Source: Ampelomyces quisqualis
Lineage: Eukaryota; Ascomycota; Dothideomycetes; Pleosporales; Phaeosphaeriaceae
Reading direction: 5' to 3'
Assembly (NCBI GenBank): GCA_018398575.1
Contig: JAGTXZ010000024.1
Location: forward strand, 1,922,001-1,986,000
Length of the DNA stretch: 64,000 nucleotides
Made by a program: the position numbers and the translations under genes. Below the pieces are notes generated by a model. That model was not told the DNA's origin and did no database searches. It saw only the letters and a program-made list of their open reading frames with translations. This document shows positions 33,419-44,933 of the stretch, one piece after another; position 1 is the stretch's first letter, and every line of letters starts with the position of its first letter.

Positions 33419-33804
33419 ACGAGAAACGAGCAACATGGCGATGCCGCACGGTAGTAACGACCAACAAAGACAATGGTGTTTCCTGGCGTTGGAGATACTG
33501 TTGCACATTAGACGTTCATCTTTTTACGGGGGCGTTTACACAACATGCATATGGGGCGAAGATTTTTTTTGATCCAATTTTCTTTTTTTTTCTTCTCCGT
33601 CATCACTTGCGTATACATGAAACTATTGCTGTATGAATAGAAAAACAAATCGACATGGACATGGCGCCATTTCGATTCCAAGACTACGTGCTTGCTATAT
33701 TTCTCTATACGTCTTCCTGGCCATGTGTTGCAACCAACAGGCATAGCAAAAATTCCAGGAACTTTTTACATATCCTCCGGGGCCGGCCACAAGTACCATG
33801 CTTT
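33419..33804. other. Convergent 3' intergenic region
   Basis: 386 bp between the ends of ROT1 and the large Zn2Cys6 regulator. AT-rich with two T-runs near 33564 and 33582. No gene. Confidence 0.6.
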
Positions 33805-36800
33805 TTAGGGGTAGATCCCCACTCTCTCCATGCCAGACCTCAAATCCTCCTCCGTACCAAGCAAATTCATTGCCCAAGGCGGTGGTTGGGACTCGACTAC
33901 AAACCCTCTTTCATCCTTGTTCTGGTTGCTCTCTGGCCTTATAGATTCCTGACCAAGTCCATCACTCCACGTCGTCGTACGCGACTCCAGCTCCACCGGT
34001 CCTTCCTCTCCAACTCTCCGCGTCCGACGTTCATACCGTGGACCACGACCCATAGACGCAGCTTTCTCCCACGAAGTTTCGCACCCACGTGCAATCATCC
34101 CTGCGGATGCCCAGCCAGTCCGTCGATCAATGTCCAGAAGGCGTGTGATGAGCCATTCGCGTTGTCGAGCGTCTTGGTATTGTACACCTGCGAAGAAGAG
34201 AGATAGCGTTGACTCGGTGAGTACCGATCCTAGAGATGGTGAAAGATCTTCACCCATGGGGAGTCGCATACCGGCTGTAATGCGCCCAATGAGCGTCGCA
34301 TACGGCTGAGTGACTTGAGCGCCAACGCCTGCAGCCATCTGTGCAGCTGGAGGCATAGCGGGATGAGAGCGAACAAGTATGAGTTTGGCGAGATGTAGAA
34401 GTGTCCAGATGATGCTGATATCGTAGCTACGATGTATGAGGGCCGGGCCGAATGGTGTCATGTTGCCTGTACTGCCTGGCACGGGAGGAAAGTCGTCGGG
34501 TGGCAGAGGTGCGAAGCTTCCTGTGGTGGTAAGAATGTGTGAAATGGTTGTATGTGCTGCGGTTATAGTATTCCACTCTTCAAGTGCAGCCTCATACGCT
34601 GCAGGGAGATCACTGTACTTCGGATGTGGAGTGTTGGGTGTAGGTGGTGAACGCGTGTAGCTGGGGTTTGCATAACTGGTGGACAGAGGCATAGGTGGCG
34701 CAGTAGGAGCCATACCAAAGAAGTCTGGCATAGGAGAAGGCGGTGGACCACGCGAGGGGGTCGGCGCCATGCCGCTCCCGTTCAATAGAGCAGGTGAAGC
34801 TCTTTGGCCTCGATCAAAGCCTGCCGGTGGTGGACCTTTCCAGCCAGGAGGGGGTCCTGTTGATGCGGTTGGCGTTGGGATCTGTCCGGCGGTATCTGGG
34901 CTTGTGGTGGGTGGTGGTGGTCCCATGCTGCCAAAGCCTGGCATGCCTGGGCGCGGTCTCCATCCTCCATCTGCCTGAACTTGTCCAAGTTTGCGGGCTC
35001 GGTCCCGTACTGTGAAGTCTGTGATGCGGCCTATAAGAAGTATCATATGGTCGTGAGTACCGTAGAGTGCATCTGCGCGACCGATGGGAGATCGTGGTGG
35101 GCAATCTGACCATTTCCGAAAAGGTAAACTAGGAAGCGTTAGTATGGTAGTCCAACCGTGATGTCGTGGCGTAAAGTACTCACATCAGAGGATTGCCGCT
35201 GACCATGCTTTGAAAAGCGTCGTGGCGAGCGTACCACCAGTACAGGTCTTGCAGTGTTTCGAAACCTTGCAGATCTAACTTCTCAGGCATCTTTGTTGGC
35301 TTCTCGTACCTAACTCCATTTTCCTCGACTATCATTCCAAAATCATCATAATTAACCCTTTTCCCAATGATCGTACTCACCAGACCCTCGTCTGGCACCA
35401 TCGCGCGCTCATCCAGCTTCTTGTTGAAGTGCTTCTTGTTGATGTGCATTTCAGGATTCTGGTGCGGAAATTGCCTTTGTTCTGCAGTTTGGGCTGCTCT
35501 GAGGCGGCGAGCCTCTCGTGTCAAGGAGCGAAAGTCGAGCTCGGTAAGCAGCTGCGCGGCGCCAACCAGATGTGTTGACCATTTGACATGTTCAGCATTC
35601 CAGACTTCATAGTAGGCCAAGAGCAATGAATTCGCTAGTGTGGGAATGGTCAACCGTCTCTTTGGATTTCCAAGATCGCGGCTAAGGCGCTTGAGTGAGT
35701 AGGCGTAGTGCTTATATGAGGGTGTGGCCGATGCAATTTGCAATCTTGCAATTTGTAGGCTCGCAAGCGCTAACATGGCGTGCAAGAGTCCTTGGTTGTT
35801 AAGAGCTTTCAAGGGAAGCGTGTACGTCCACAAAGCTTGCTGTGATGCCGGGATGGTACCTTCAAATATCATGGTCGAATTTCTCGGGTTTCGCTCATAT
35901 ATCGACACGCTCGGTGCTGTCTAAAGAGTGCGTAGTGAATTAGCATGAGGCAAAAGGGTCCCAAAGTATGACTGGTCGGCTGGGCGTTGTCGCACGCACT
36001 CGGTGACCCAAAAAGTGAAGAGCAGGGCCGGGGTAGTGCTTAGTACTTACCACGTGAACGTAATGCGCGAAGACCCGAGCAGTCTTGAGGTTTCTCAAGG
36101 GACTGGCGGCATACTCTGGTTTGTAATGTGTCAAGAGACCGTCGTAGAGAAATGCGCCGTGACTTCGGATCGCAAGCTCATTGGAATGCTCGTGGTGTAT
36201 GCGACGGATCATGTTGAACTCTCTGCTCGCGAGCATGGTGTTATCGCTGCTCCCTTCCTCCGCATCGAGCATCTCTTCGTCTGATTGAACATCCCAGTAG
36301 TCGTCGTCTTCGTTTTCGACGGCGGCCTCGTAGAGGACTTGAGTCGGGCTAACATGGTCATCGCCGCCGAAGCCACTCAGTAGCAATTGTGGCTGAGGTT
36401 GCTGTGCTTTAGATGCTGGTGGAAGCTGCTCTGTCATAGTCAAATCGTTAGCTGATAGGTTCAAAATGCTTTGACGTCGCATTGAGTAGTTGGATTAGAA
36501 GAAGACAAAGTTAGGTTTAGGGATGTTGCACAAGGGCTACTTTGTGACAAATGACATGCACGACATCGACAGGGTAGGTGAGTGAAAATTCGACACGGAA
36601 AAGAGGATAATATAGTCATTTGAGTGTACGAGGTATGTAACTAGACACGAGACATACCGAGAACAGGCTGTGGCATGTATTTCACATCCGGAGTCAAATT
36701 AGAAATGGGTATCTGGAATGAAGAATAGCTAGAATGGCTGAAGTCAGCATGGAAATCCACTGCCGGATAGTTATAGGGTCCGACTCGGCTCATGTCCGTT

Positions 36801-37735
36801 GGGCTGCATTGAAAACGCTGAAGTGCTGCTTGCGGGTAGCTATCATATCGCTGCAACGCCGGTCGAGCTTCTGTGTATGGAGAGTACTGATCGCTTCGTG
36901 GTGATGCGCTTGAATGGGAGTGGTACGAGCTCTGCTCCTCGAGTTGTGTGGCGGGCGGATGCTGATAGAGCGCCTGTTGCAGCGGCCTTTGAGCGACAGC
37001 AGATACTAAATCAGACTGGCTTTTGTACGAAACAGGTATCTGCTGATAGGCCACCTGCCCTTGGTCGTACTGTGGTGGTGCTTGGTAACCGATACTCGGA
37101 TCGTTGTTGTAATGTGCTGAAGGGCTTGTGTGTATAAGCGAAGGTTGAGGTAAATATGATGCTGTCGTCGTCGCCGAGTGTGCATGATGATGCGGCGAAG
37201 GAAGCGGTTGCTGGTGATGTGGTGATGGCAAGGGTTGCTGATAACCTGTATCCTGAGCGTAACTGTGCGGTGCACCTATGGCGACTTGCTGACTGGGCGC
37301 AAGTCCGGCGTTTGGACCTTGTTGAACAGCCGACAAATCAAAGTTGGTCAATGGTCGAGGTGGCTGGATGGAAGTGAGAGGATCATCCCGTGGTTGCGCA
37401 TCGGAATGAGGTGGTCGGTATGGTTGATTTCGAGTACCTGGCAGCATCGATGTATGATACTGTATGTTGGTAACGTTGCCTGGATGGCTTGGCCAATTCT
37501 CGATGGGGGTCTTGAAGATGACTCGTTGGTTGTAGCCTTCGCACTGACGCTTCGATTTGATGCAATTCGCGCACGTCGGACGCTCTTCACCGCACTTGAT
37601 GCGACGTTTTCGACAGGTGAGGCATCCGGTCTTGGTTCTCTTCCTCGTCCTGGAGCTCGTAGAGCCTCCTGGAAGGTTGGCGGCTGGGGAGACATGGCCA
37701 GCGCTAGTCGGAGAAGTGATGTGAGTGTCTGCCAT
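33805..37735 (-). CDS. Large Zn2Cys6 transcription factor with Fungal_trans_2-like domain
   Basis: Exons on the minus strand: 36658-37735, 36051-36430, 35184-35920, 33805-35128; 1172 residues. The zinc cluster lies near residues 38-66: CLTCRKRRIKCGEERPTC, then NCIKSKRQC, in the C-X2-C-X6-C-X6-C-X2-C-X6-C pattern. A long Gln/Pro/Tyr/His-rich stretch follows, as in activation regions. A helical domain resembling Fungal_trans_2 starts around FNMIRRIHHEHSNELAIRSH and includes ALNNQGLLHAMLALASLQIA and LLLAYYEVWNAEHVKWSTHL. The C-terminal part has DHMILLIGRITDFTVRDRAR and Pro-rich linkers. Intron one (36431-36657) is unusually long at 227 bp; an in-frame ATG at 36482 could start a short form without the zinc cluster. 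Targets are unknown. Confidence 0.88.
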
Positions 37736-40102
37736 GACTCCCGTGTCCGGCCAGCTGGGCTATGGTCGTAAGGAGATGGGTTGCTGCTGATGAAGTAACA
37801 CAAGACTAGCCGGGCGGAATGGTGTTGGGGTGGTAAGATGCAGGAGCGATCAGGCCAAGACTGATTGGCTTGAGTGAGCAAATCCGTGTGGGCGATGTCT
37901 GCGGGGTCACGAGGGGCCCAATTGATACAATAGCAGATGTGTGTGCCAAAGGCTCTAGAGAGTCCTTTGCGCGGTGGTGCCGTATGATGCTGCGGAGCAT
38001 GGGAACAGGGATAGTGCCGGGCAGGGAGAGTCAGTTATTCAAGCCCACGGGAGCCATGTGGAGAATGGGCGTCTGGGTTAGTTATACATACAGGAGAAAT
38101 CAGCACGCACCAGGTGTCAAAAGCTGCTACTGGGTGCAAAAGAGAGCAAGCGGCAAGCGGTCGATTGGCAGTCAGGACGGAAGAGGCTGATAGGTAAATT
38201 GGCGTCAACCCCAGATGGAGCAGAGAAGATGTTGGAGGGTCTGGACTAGGACCGAGCTATGCTCGTCTCAGGCGAGCAAGGTACATGGAGCGTCGGTTGA
38301 GTGACTGTAGTTAAGCAGGATGCGCAAAAGCAGTGGGCACGGGGGGCACGGGGGCAAAGTGGGAAAGTGGGAAAGTGAATGGGTTCAGTGCGAACCAAGC
38401 ATGTTTCCATTCGGCAGCAGCAGCGCGGCCACTGAGCCGGGGTGCGATGGCTGACGCTCGGGCTCGGGAGGGGACCGGTCGCAGGAACAATGATGAAAGA
38501 TGGCGGCAGTGGACCTGTGAGCGACCCCGGGATCATGGATCTCGGCAGCCCAGAATAGCAACGCGATGTCAGAGAAGATGACGATGGTTGGAGTCGTGCG
38601 GTTGCGAGGGTTGAGAGTCGAGACTGGACGCAGTGGAGAGACGGGCCGCCCAGAGGCTAGCCCGTGCCAAGGTTTGGGCTTTGCGCGAGTCTCCGGCTTC
38701 GGCAGGCGCGGTCCATCGCGCCTGCCAACGCGGCGGGGAGTCCGTAGGGCGTAGGTCCTACAACAATTCAACAAGACAAGGCCACGATGCAACGCCGCGG
38801 TCTGCCAGCACCGTCTCGGCACCTGTGCCTGCTCCTGGGGCGCAGCATCCCAGATTCCGATTGGCTTGGCCAGCGAGCTTATTGTCTGCCTTTCAGCTGG
38901 TCATGGCACGGATGGGGGGCAGCCACCAGCGCGAGCAAGTCACCACCATTACTTGGCGGCTCTGCACTCACATGCTCCCTGGTGCCCCAGCCAGCACTCT
39001 GGCGTGAACTCCCTACAGCTTTCAGCGCTAGGTGGTACTGGTAGCTCTTGGACACAAACTCGGCTCGCAAGTGACGGATTGCAACAGCTACTGGTGTCGT
39101 CAGCAGACCACAACCAAGGCAAACCTGCATCCTTCTTCCACGCAAAAAAGCAGACGACTACCACGGTGGTACTGCGAGTGCATCGAAGTTGAGGCTTCCA
39201 CGACAGCTTGAGTGAACGGCGACCATGGAGCGAACCATTACTACATGTGGTAGAATCAAGCGATCTGGACCCTCGCTCGAATGCTTACTTAATACAAGTT
39301 ATCCACACCTGTGGCTAGCGCCTGAGCTTGGATCACCTTTCGACGGATCTGGATCTGGCACGCGGCGTCTAGCCGTCTTCGCTAGCTTTTGCGAACGTCA
39401 CGTGAGTTGGACCTTGGTTGTCGAGATTCATGAACCATGTCGTAAAAGGGCACCCATGACTGTTGTTCAGTACCCGTCATACTTGATCTACAGCATAGGT
39501 CCACCACGCTTCTGACTTCTACCGACAGCATGGTTAGACTACTCCCATGTGCGACCATACCTGACGCTCGGAATGCTCGTCCATCTTACATACGCCTGCG
39601 CTGCCAGATATAGACTGCGCTTCTGCCGAATCGGCTCATTCACTGACGGCAGTACACCAGCTTGTCGCAAATGCATGCGTATTTCCTTTTACACTCCAGA
39701 CACTCACACCATGTAGCAACTTGTCCTCTGACTCGTTTGGGACTTTCCATATCAGCCGAGGAGCGTAGTGTAGCAATTTCTAGCCGCATCATTACTAGAC
39801 TAGTGAGACCTTACCAACCTATAAAGCAAAACATACAAAGGCCCGAGGATCTGGCAGTCGGGACCTCGCGGGACGGGACGAATGTCCGGTTTGGAGTTGC
39901 GGTTGACTCGGGTAACCTGGTCGACGCACCCTGGTAAGTTGATGCACGCCTTGTCCGACTTGAAATCATATGGACAGCAGAGAATCCATTGCACTTGGTG
40001 AACACAAGCTTTCCTGCACCCAGAAGCTTTACACTGCAACGTGGTTACCTGGCAAGTTAGACAAATAGGGAGCATCTGGCTCGGTTCCAGCTTCTTTGGG
40101 GT
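37736..40102. other. Long gene-poor upstream region of the large regulator
   Basis: About 2.4 kb with no supported gene. Frames in 38.3-39.2 kb are Arg/Pro-rich in several phases, as expected of GC-rich non-coding DNA. A short gggaaagt repeat lies near 38360-38378. It probably contains the promoter and leader of the regulator that starts at 37735. Confidence 0.5.
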
Positions 40103-40714
40103 TCACAAAAGTCGACCTATTGCTATCTCTATCGACTTGGAGGTAGATGGATCCTCCAAGACATATTCACAACGTAAAAAATGCTGACACGAAACCAGCC
40201 CACCGCAGGAACTTGCAAAGCTGTTTGAACCAGCAAGCTGTCTGAACCAGCAAGCTGTCTGTCGTCGCCGGATACTGGGGAAGAGCGAGCTCAGCGAGCC
40301 CAAGAGGTACGTGAATGTGACTGAAGCAAGCAACCAAGCAATGCTTCCCGACAATTCCAGAAACAGGGGGACGATTTTGCGGTCAATGAGTATATCTTCC
40401 CAACTAATTTGCTGGTAGCTTGGGATTCCGCCGAGAGGTAAAGGGTGCCGTATAGTCCATAACCTCTGCAGTTTGGCTGGGCTGCTGCTTAAGAATACAG
40501 GCGGTCCTGCAGCCAACGATACTACAGCAACTATCAGCGTGACTATGAGTATCCAAGCCACAAATTGGCCCCATGTCCGGTGTAGCGTATCAAATGCAGC
40601 GAGTTGTAGGAGAGCAAAAGGGAGGACCGAGCCACATGGCATGATTGACATGATAGCGCTCGCTGTGAACGTGTCGTCACCTCTTTGGCCAGATGCCAAT
40701 GAGGCGGAGAGCAT
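40103..40714 (-). CDS. Doubtful hydrophobic ORF, possible membrane protein or relic
   Basis: ATG at 40714, 203 codons. The translation has at least three strongly hydrophobic segments: IMSIMPCGSVLPFALLQLAA, FVAWILIVTLIVAVVSLAAG and LFLELSGSIAWLLASVTFTY. The frame stays open for about 24 more codons upstream of the ATG and then meets a TGA two codons after another ATG, which hints at a truncated or frameshifted longer gene. An imperfect 17-bp direct repeat (tgaaccagcaagctgtc) at about 40225-40262 lies within it. I recognise no family. It may be a relic of a fungal membrane protein family, but that is a guess. Confidence 0.35.
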   Translation of the reverse strand: MLSASLASGQRGDDTFTASAIMSIMPCGSVLPFALLQLAAFDTLHRTWGQFVAWILIVTLIVAVVSLAAGPPVFLSSSPAKLQRLWTIRHPLPLGGIPSYQQISWEDILIDRKIVPLFLELSGSIAWLLASVTFTYLLGSLSSLFPSIRRRQTACWFRQLAGSNSFASSCGGLVSCQHFLRCEYVLEDPSTSKSIEIAIGRLL

Positions 40715-40981
40715 GGAGATGGCAAAGATGAGCGAAACGGTCAGGAGTGATGAAGTCGAGTTCTGTATTACTGAAAGGTTCTTTCAACCCATGGTGTATA
40801 TGTTGGCTGTCAGTATGACGTAAATTCGCCGTTTGGTACCGTGGTTAATGCAAACGCGACTTTTCAACAGTTTTTCACACCTCTTCTTCTTAAAGCCGCC
40901 TCCTCACATTTGAGTTCCGCACGTCTACCCTATCAACTAATTACCATAACTCACACACTACTACACACGAGCCGCATCACC

Positions 40982-42220
40982 ATGTCTCGCCGTCAACAGA
41001 ATCGAACTGATGACTCTACGGCTACGGATGTATCGATGACCGAGTCGCTGAGAAATCTGGTTCTTGATACCTGGGGTGCAGCGGGAGTGTATTTCTTTGG
41101 GGACGAAGAATTACGTAACTCTGCCCCCGAGGTAGTCCTTCGTCGCATGCTATCCACGAAGGCTGCCATCTCAACTCAGTCCTCCCTCGCAGAAGCAAAT
41201 CAGCGTGCGCACGAAGAGGCTTCCCAGCAGCTCTTCAACATCATCGGAAAAGGACAGTGTGGCACAATATACGCGCTGAAAGGAACAACTATGGTTGTCA
41301 AGCTTCCGAATGTGGTCGGCAAGAGCGATGAGCTCTTTTCCGATTTTCAAATTCACAAGCTCGTCCACGAAGCCTTCAGCGATGTCTACACCAAGCACAA
41401 CAATATCAACATCCCCAAGGTTAGGATGTGGGTGAACGCTGAGAGTGAGCACTTCTGGGCTGCTAAAGCATCCTTGTTTGGTCAAGACGTTAAAGTTCCA
41501 AACTACGGTCTGGTCTCTGAGCGCATCTACCCTCTATCATTTCCCGTGCGCGAAGCCATTGTCAACGCGCTCTGTCCCAAGGCTGTTGTGAACAATCAAG
41601 ACCAGTTCCTCAAGAAGCCGGAAAATAAGGATTGCCTTGTTCGCCTCTACCTCGGAAGAAGGCACGACAACCGCACTTCCAATCCCGCAAACTTCAAGCT
41701 TCGAAATTTCCCTCTACATGTCGACGAAATGGAACGCATCGGCCTTGATGCGAAGAGATATGCTCGAGTTGTGGGTGAAGCCTTGGCATTTCTGCATTGG
41801 AAAGCTGGTGTTGATGCGACCGATGTCGAATATGTTCTAGGAAGTACACCTATGGTCATCGGCAAACCAACTGGGACGGACATCATGTCCGCCGATAAAG
41901 ACTCGGCAGCGAACCTCTTCCACTCTGACTTCGAGCATCGTACGATCGCAGTCTGGTTACTGGATTTCAACGAGTGTAAGCAGTTCCAACACAACAAGGA
42001 AGGTATGGACAGATTGGTCCGCGCATTCTGGTTCAACGATCCGTACTATCCCCGTCCAAATTCCACGAACACGAAAGATAAGGAACTATGGAATATTTTC
42101 GCTTCACACTACCTCGATGTCAGCTCTGAACTGGTTCAGAGCGCTGCTGAGCCAAAGTGGTTTATCGATGGTGTCGTCAAGGAGGGGGTAAGGCGCAGCG
42201 GTGGTAGTCTTTTTGGTTGA
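40982..42220 (+). CDS. DUF3669 domain protein, kinase-like motif order
   Basis: Single exon of 412 residues from MSRRQQNRTDDSTATDVSMT; frame upstream of 40982 has no ATG. The C-terminal domain fits DUF3669, a fungal family misnamed zinc finger protein: LHWKAGVDATDVEYVLGS (271-288), WLLDFNECKQF (325-335) and FNDPYYPRP (351-359). A possible Gly-rich loop IGKGQCGTIYAL (88-99) is followed eight residues later by VVKL with Lys107. The order Gly loop, Lys, helix with LHW, then DFN resembles a protein-kinase fold; this is my inference and no activity is shown. No signal peptide or membrane segment is evident. The gene is isolated between gene-poor stretches, as accessory fungal genes often are. Confidence 0.85.
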   Translation: MSRRQQNRTDDSTATDVSMTESLRNLVLDTWGAAGVYFFGDEELRNSAPEVVLRRMLSTKAAISTQSSLAEANQRAHEEASQQLFNIIGKGQCGTIYALKGTTMVVKLPNVVGKSDELFSDFQIHKLVHEAFSDVYTKHNNINIPKVRMWVNAESEHFWAAKASLFGQDVKVPNYGLVSERIYPLSFPVREAIVNALCPKAVVNNQDQFLKKPENKDCLVRLYLGRRHDNRTSNPANFKLRNFPLHVDEMERIGLDAKRYARVVGEALAFLHWKAGVDATDVEYVLGSTPMVIGKPTGTDIMSADKDSAANLFHSDFEHRTIAVWLLDFNECKQFQHNKEGMDRLVRAFWFNDPYYPRPNSTNTKDKELWNIFASHYLDVSSELVQSAAEPKWFIDGVVKEGVRRSGGSLFG

Positions 42221-42721
42221 GGGACCGTTCAGCACACCTCCCAGGCCATACCTACCAGTAGGGTAGGTCCAGCTCGTTAGACTCTTGCAACGTGCAGTTT
42301 TTTCTACGCCGGAGAAGGTAGATCAGATCTTACAAACCGATGCAAAATATTGAATGGAGAACCCCTATATTCCTACATAGAAAATACTATGAAATGGTTT
42401 ATGACTAGCCCTCTTCAATACTTGACTTACAGATTAGTAGTCAGGTGGATGAGCACTGGCGAATCCCTGCTGTCGTATTTGTTTTGTGTTTGTATCCTTA
42501 TCCACCCTTGCCTTGCATGTGTCAACAGATCGAGGCCTAAAAAGAGAGCTCGCAATTGTTTTTAGTTCGGATAAGTCAAGTCTAAATGTCGATTGAGACA
42601 GACTCCAGAGCACATTGTGATTTCAGCTATATACTTTTCTCCGCACTCACGGAACCACATTTCAACCCCGTGCACAATGTTGTCCATGGCCGCAATGCAC
42701 CACCATCCAAGTGCCCCATCA
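42221..42721. other. Convergent intergenic region
   Basis: About 500 bp between the ends of the DUF3669 gene and the next minus-strand gene. AT-rich up to about 42600, then CA-rich. Nothing recognised. Confidence 0.55.
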
Positions 42722-44413
42722 TTACATTCTCACCCCAACCACAGCACCCACAATGGACCCAATCCACCGCGCCCAAAACCACACCCACCCACCAACACAC
42801 TTGACCACCCTAAATGGCACACCAATCGTATGAATCGCCTCGCGCACCGCATCAAGCACAAACCACAGGGCGATGACCGCATACAACATGAAGCAGAACT
42901 TGACCAGAACGAGACCAAAAGCTTTGATCTGCGCGAACCCGCTGTCAAATTTAGGCGTAGTCGGCGACGCTGACGATGCAGGGCGGGCAGAGTGATTAGT
43001 AGCGAGTTTACTGAGCGTGACTCTCTTGGGAGAAGGGGACGAGGAGACTGGTGCGCGGAGCGATGTAGGTAGATTTGGTTGAGGCGTTGCCAGACGTTCC
43101 CAGGGATCGATGTATTGCGACGTAGGTCTCGGCGCGGTTTTGGCTGCAGGGGGCATGGTGAACGTCACCGGCGCCGTGGTTGGTTTAGCGATGCGTGGGC
43201 CTTGGGGACGGAGCCAGGGCCAGCGAGAGGTGAGGGGACGTTTGGGAGTAGTTTCCGTGGGCTTTACGGGTGATTTCTTGTCTGGCTTGGCTTTTGACTT
43301 GCTCTTGTCTGGTTCCTTTTCGCTGCCTGAGGAGGTGGGACTTGCGCCTGCTACGGCGCCGCTGGTGTCCTTGCCCTTGTATCCAAAGATAGAATCGCCT
43401 TCGACGGAGTTGTGGCGTGTGAAGTTGGGCATCGATTTGATTGGACTAGAAGTACGCGAGATGTGGACGGGAGCAGCGTCATTTGGACGACGGTATGAAT
43501 GAGGTGTACTTTCTGCTTCTAGGCGTTCTGCTTCCTGAGCTTGTTTGACTCTGGACTTGATCCGGACCGTGATGCTTGGAGGAAGTGGCGATGGTGAAGA
43601 CAGAGATGGAGATGCTCCAGCGGTGGAGTCAGGACGGTAGACCCGATAGCTTGAGGTTGTCGATGTCGATGTGGCAGTGCTGGTCTTGATAGCAGCGGGT
43701 TTTGAAAGGGAGCTGATCTTGCTTACTTCGCTCATGTCCCGTGCTTCCTCTATCTTACCTACTGCTGCTCGCTCATGACGTGTCCAAGTATTTTGCGCCA
43801 ACGGTGGGCTGATAGGGAAAGAGCCTGCTGGCGTGGGTATCCTCGAATCCATATCATTCAAGGCATGGGCATCGGCTCGACAATGGGCTGCGTAGTCATA
43901 GGATATTATGCGCGAAGGTATCTTCACACATCCACTGTTGTTACTCTCTCGTATCTGTCGTGCCTTCTCTTGGTATGTTCTCAGTGCATCCGCCCGCGCC
44001 GCTGGAGAAGCATTCTTACTCGGTGAGGCGCGACTTTCGAGGATTGGTAAACGAGTCGTCGGCATAAGCACAGCGAATGCATCACTTTCGAATGCTGGCT
44101 GTGTATCGGTTGAGTCGGTGTGGATTGTGGCGAAGCCTGTCTTCCTGCTGGTTGGTGATCGCTTCGGATGGGGTTCTTTGCGGGCTTTGGGAGATTGATC
44201 TGGAGATGAGTTTGACGAGGGACTGCTGTCGTCTGAACTTCCGCCTCGATAGTGTAGAGCGGTCAATGGCTTCGTGGGAAAGGTGTAAGTTTCTTCGAGC
44301 GTACGGGGCTTGTGAGCCTTTGCATCCTTGGTCGGAGCCAATTCTAGAGAACAGTCGCCTAAAATCTGGACCACAGGCGAGTCATGGGACCGACTTCTGC
44401 GGCGAAACAGCAT
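42722..44413 (-). CDS. Disordered protein with C-terminal membrane segment, unknown function
   Basis: Single exon of 563 residues from ATG 44413 (MLFRRRSRSHDSPVVQILGD). The frame extends a little upstream but without an ATG. Most of the protein is Ser/Pro/Thr/Lys-rich and probably disordered, with many SP and TP sites. A short motif near the N-terminus (TLEETYTFPTKPLTALHYRG) looks conserved in style. A long hydrophobic segment close to the C-terminus (VLVKFCFMLYAVIALWFVLD) and a second weaker one (WVWFWARWIGSIVGAVVG) suggest a tail-anchored or hairpin membrane protein. I do not recognise a family. Confidence 0.75.
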   Translation of the reverse strand: MLFRRRSRSHDSPVVQILGDCSLELAPTKDAKAHKPRTLEETYTFPTKPLTALHYRGGSSDDSSPSSNSSPDQSPKARKEPHPKRSPTSRKTGFATIHTDSTDTQPAFESDAFAVLMPTTRLPILESRASPSKNASPAARADALRTYQEKARQIRESNNSGCVKIPSRIISYDYAAHCRADAHALNDMDSRIPTPAGSFPISPPLAQNTWTRHERAAVGKIEEARDMSEVSKISSLSKPAAIKTSTATSTSTTSSYRVYRPDSTAGASPSLSSPSPLPPSITVRIKSRVKQAQEAERLEAESTPHSYRRPNDAAPVHISRTSSPIKSMPNFTRHNSVEGDSIFGYKGKDTSGAVAGASPTSSGSEKEPDKSKSKAKPDKKSPVKPTETTPKRPLTSRWPWLRPQGPRIAKPTTAPVTFTMPPAAKTAPRPTSQYIDPWERLATPQPNLPTSLRAPVSSSPSPKRVTLSKLATNHSARPASSASPTTPKFDSGFAQIKAFGLVLVKFCFMLYAVIALWFVLDAVREAIHTIGVPFRVVKCVGGWVWFWARWIGSIVGAVVGVRM

Positions 44414-44933
44414 ATTCACAAACAGCAGTACGAAGTGCGTGTCGAATGTCAATGATGGTGAAGTAAACAACAGATTTGTTTCCGATAATGATGCAGACTG
44501 GGATACTGATGTTCACATATCTGCAAACGTCTGCTGTCATGTAGCAACCATATAATATTTCAGAATGTCCTGGGGTTGGTTTCGGAATGGACAGTGGCTG
44601 GTGTGGTGATGGTTGAGAAGCGAGGAATGTGTTGTGACGCACGAAGCGAACTTCCAGCGAAAACCCTTGTCGAGGACCGACATTATTCTAGAGGGAGGCG
44701 AAATATCTTCAACTTACTTAACGCGCTGTAGTCTTTGTGACCTCAATTCGCGTATACTCCCCCTGATTTCAGTCGCACTTGGTCTAGCATACGGGTATAC
44801 CTCCCTAAGCAAAGTAACTTCGACGCCAGGTGGAAGTCAGAATGCGAGGCCAACCTTGAACTCCAGTGACAGCATGCTCCGCCAATAGAAGCATTCCAAA
44901 ACGGCGTGACACGTTGGACAGTGAGATGAGAGA
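44414..44933. other. Intergenic region upstream of the disordered membrane protein gene
   Basis: 520 bp that should contain that gene's promoter and the SEH1 3' UTR. I see no further gene or repeat. Confidence 0.5.

Noticed and set aside
44414..44470. Longer start for the disordered membrane protein
   Set aside because: The frame is open to 44470, but that codon is TTG; the first ATG is at 44413.
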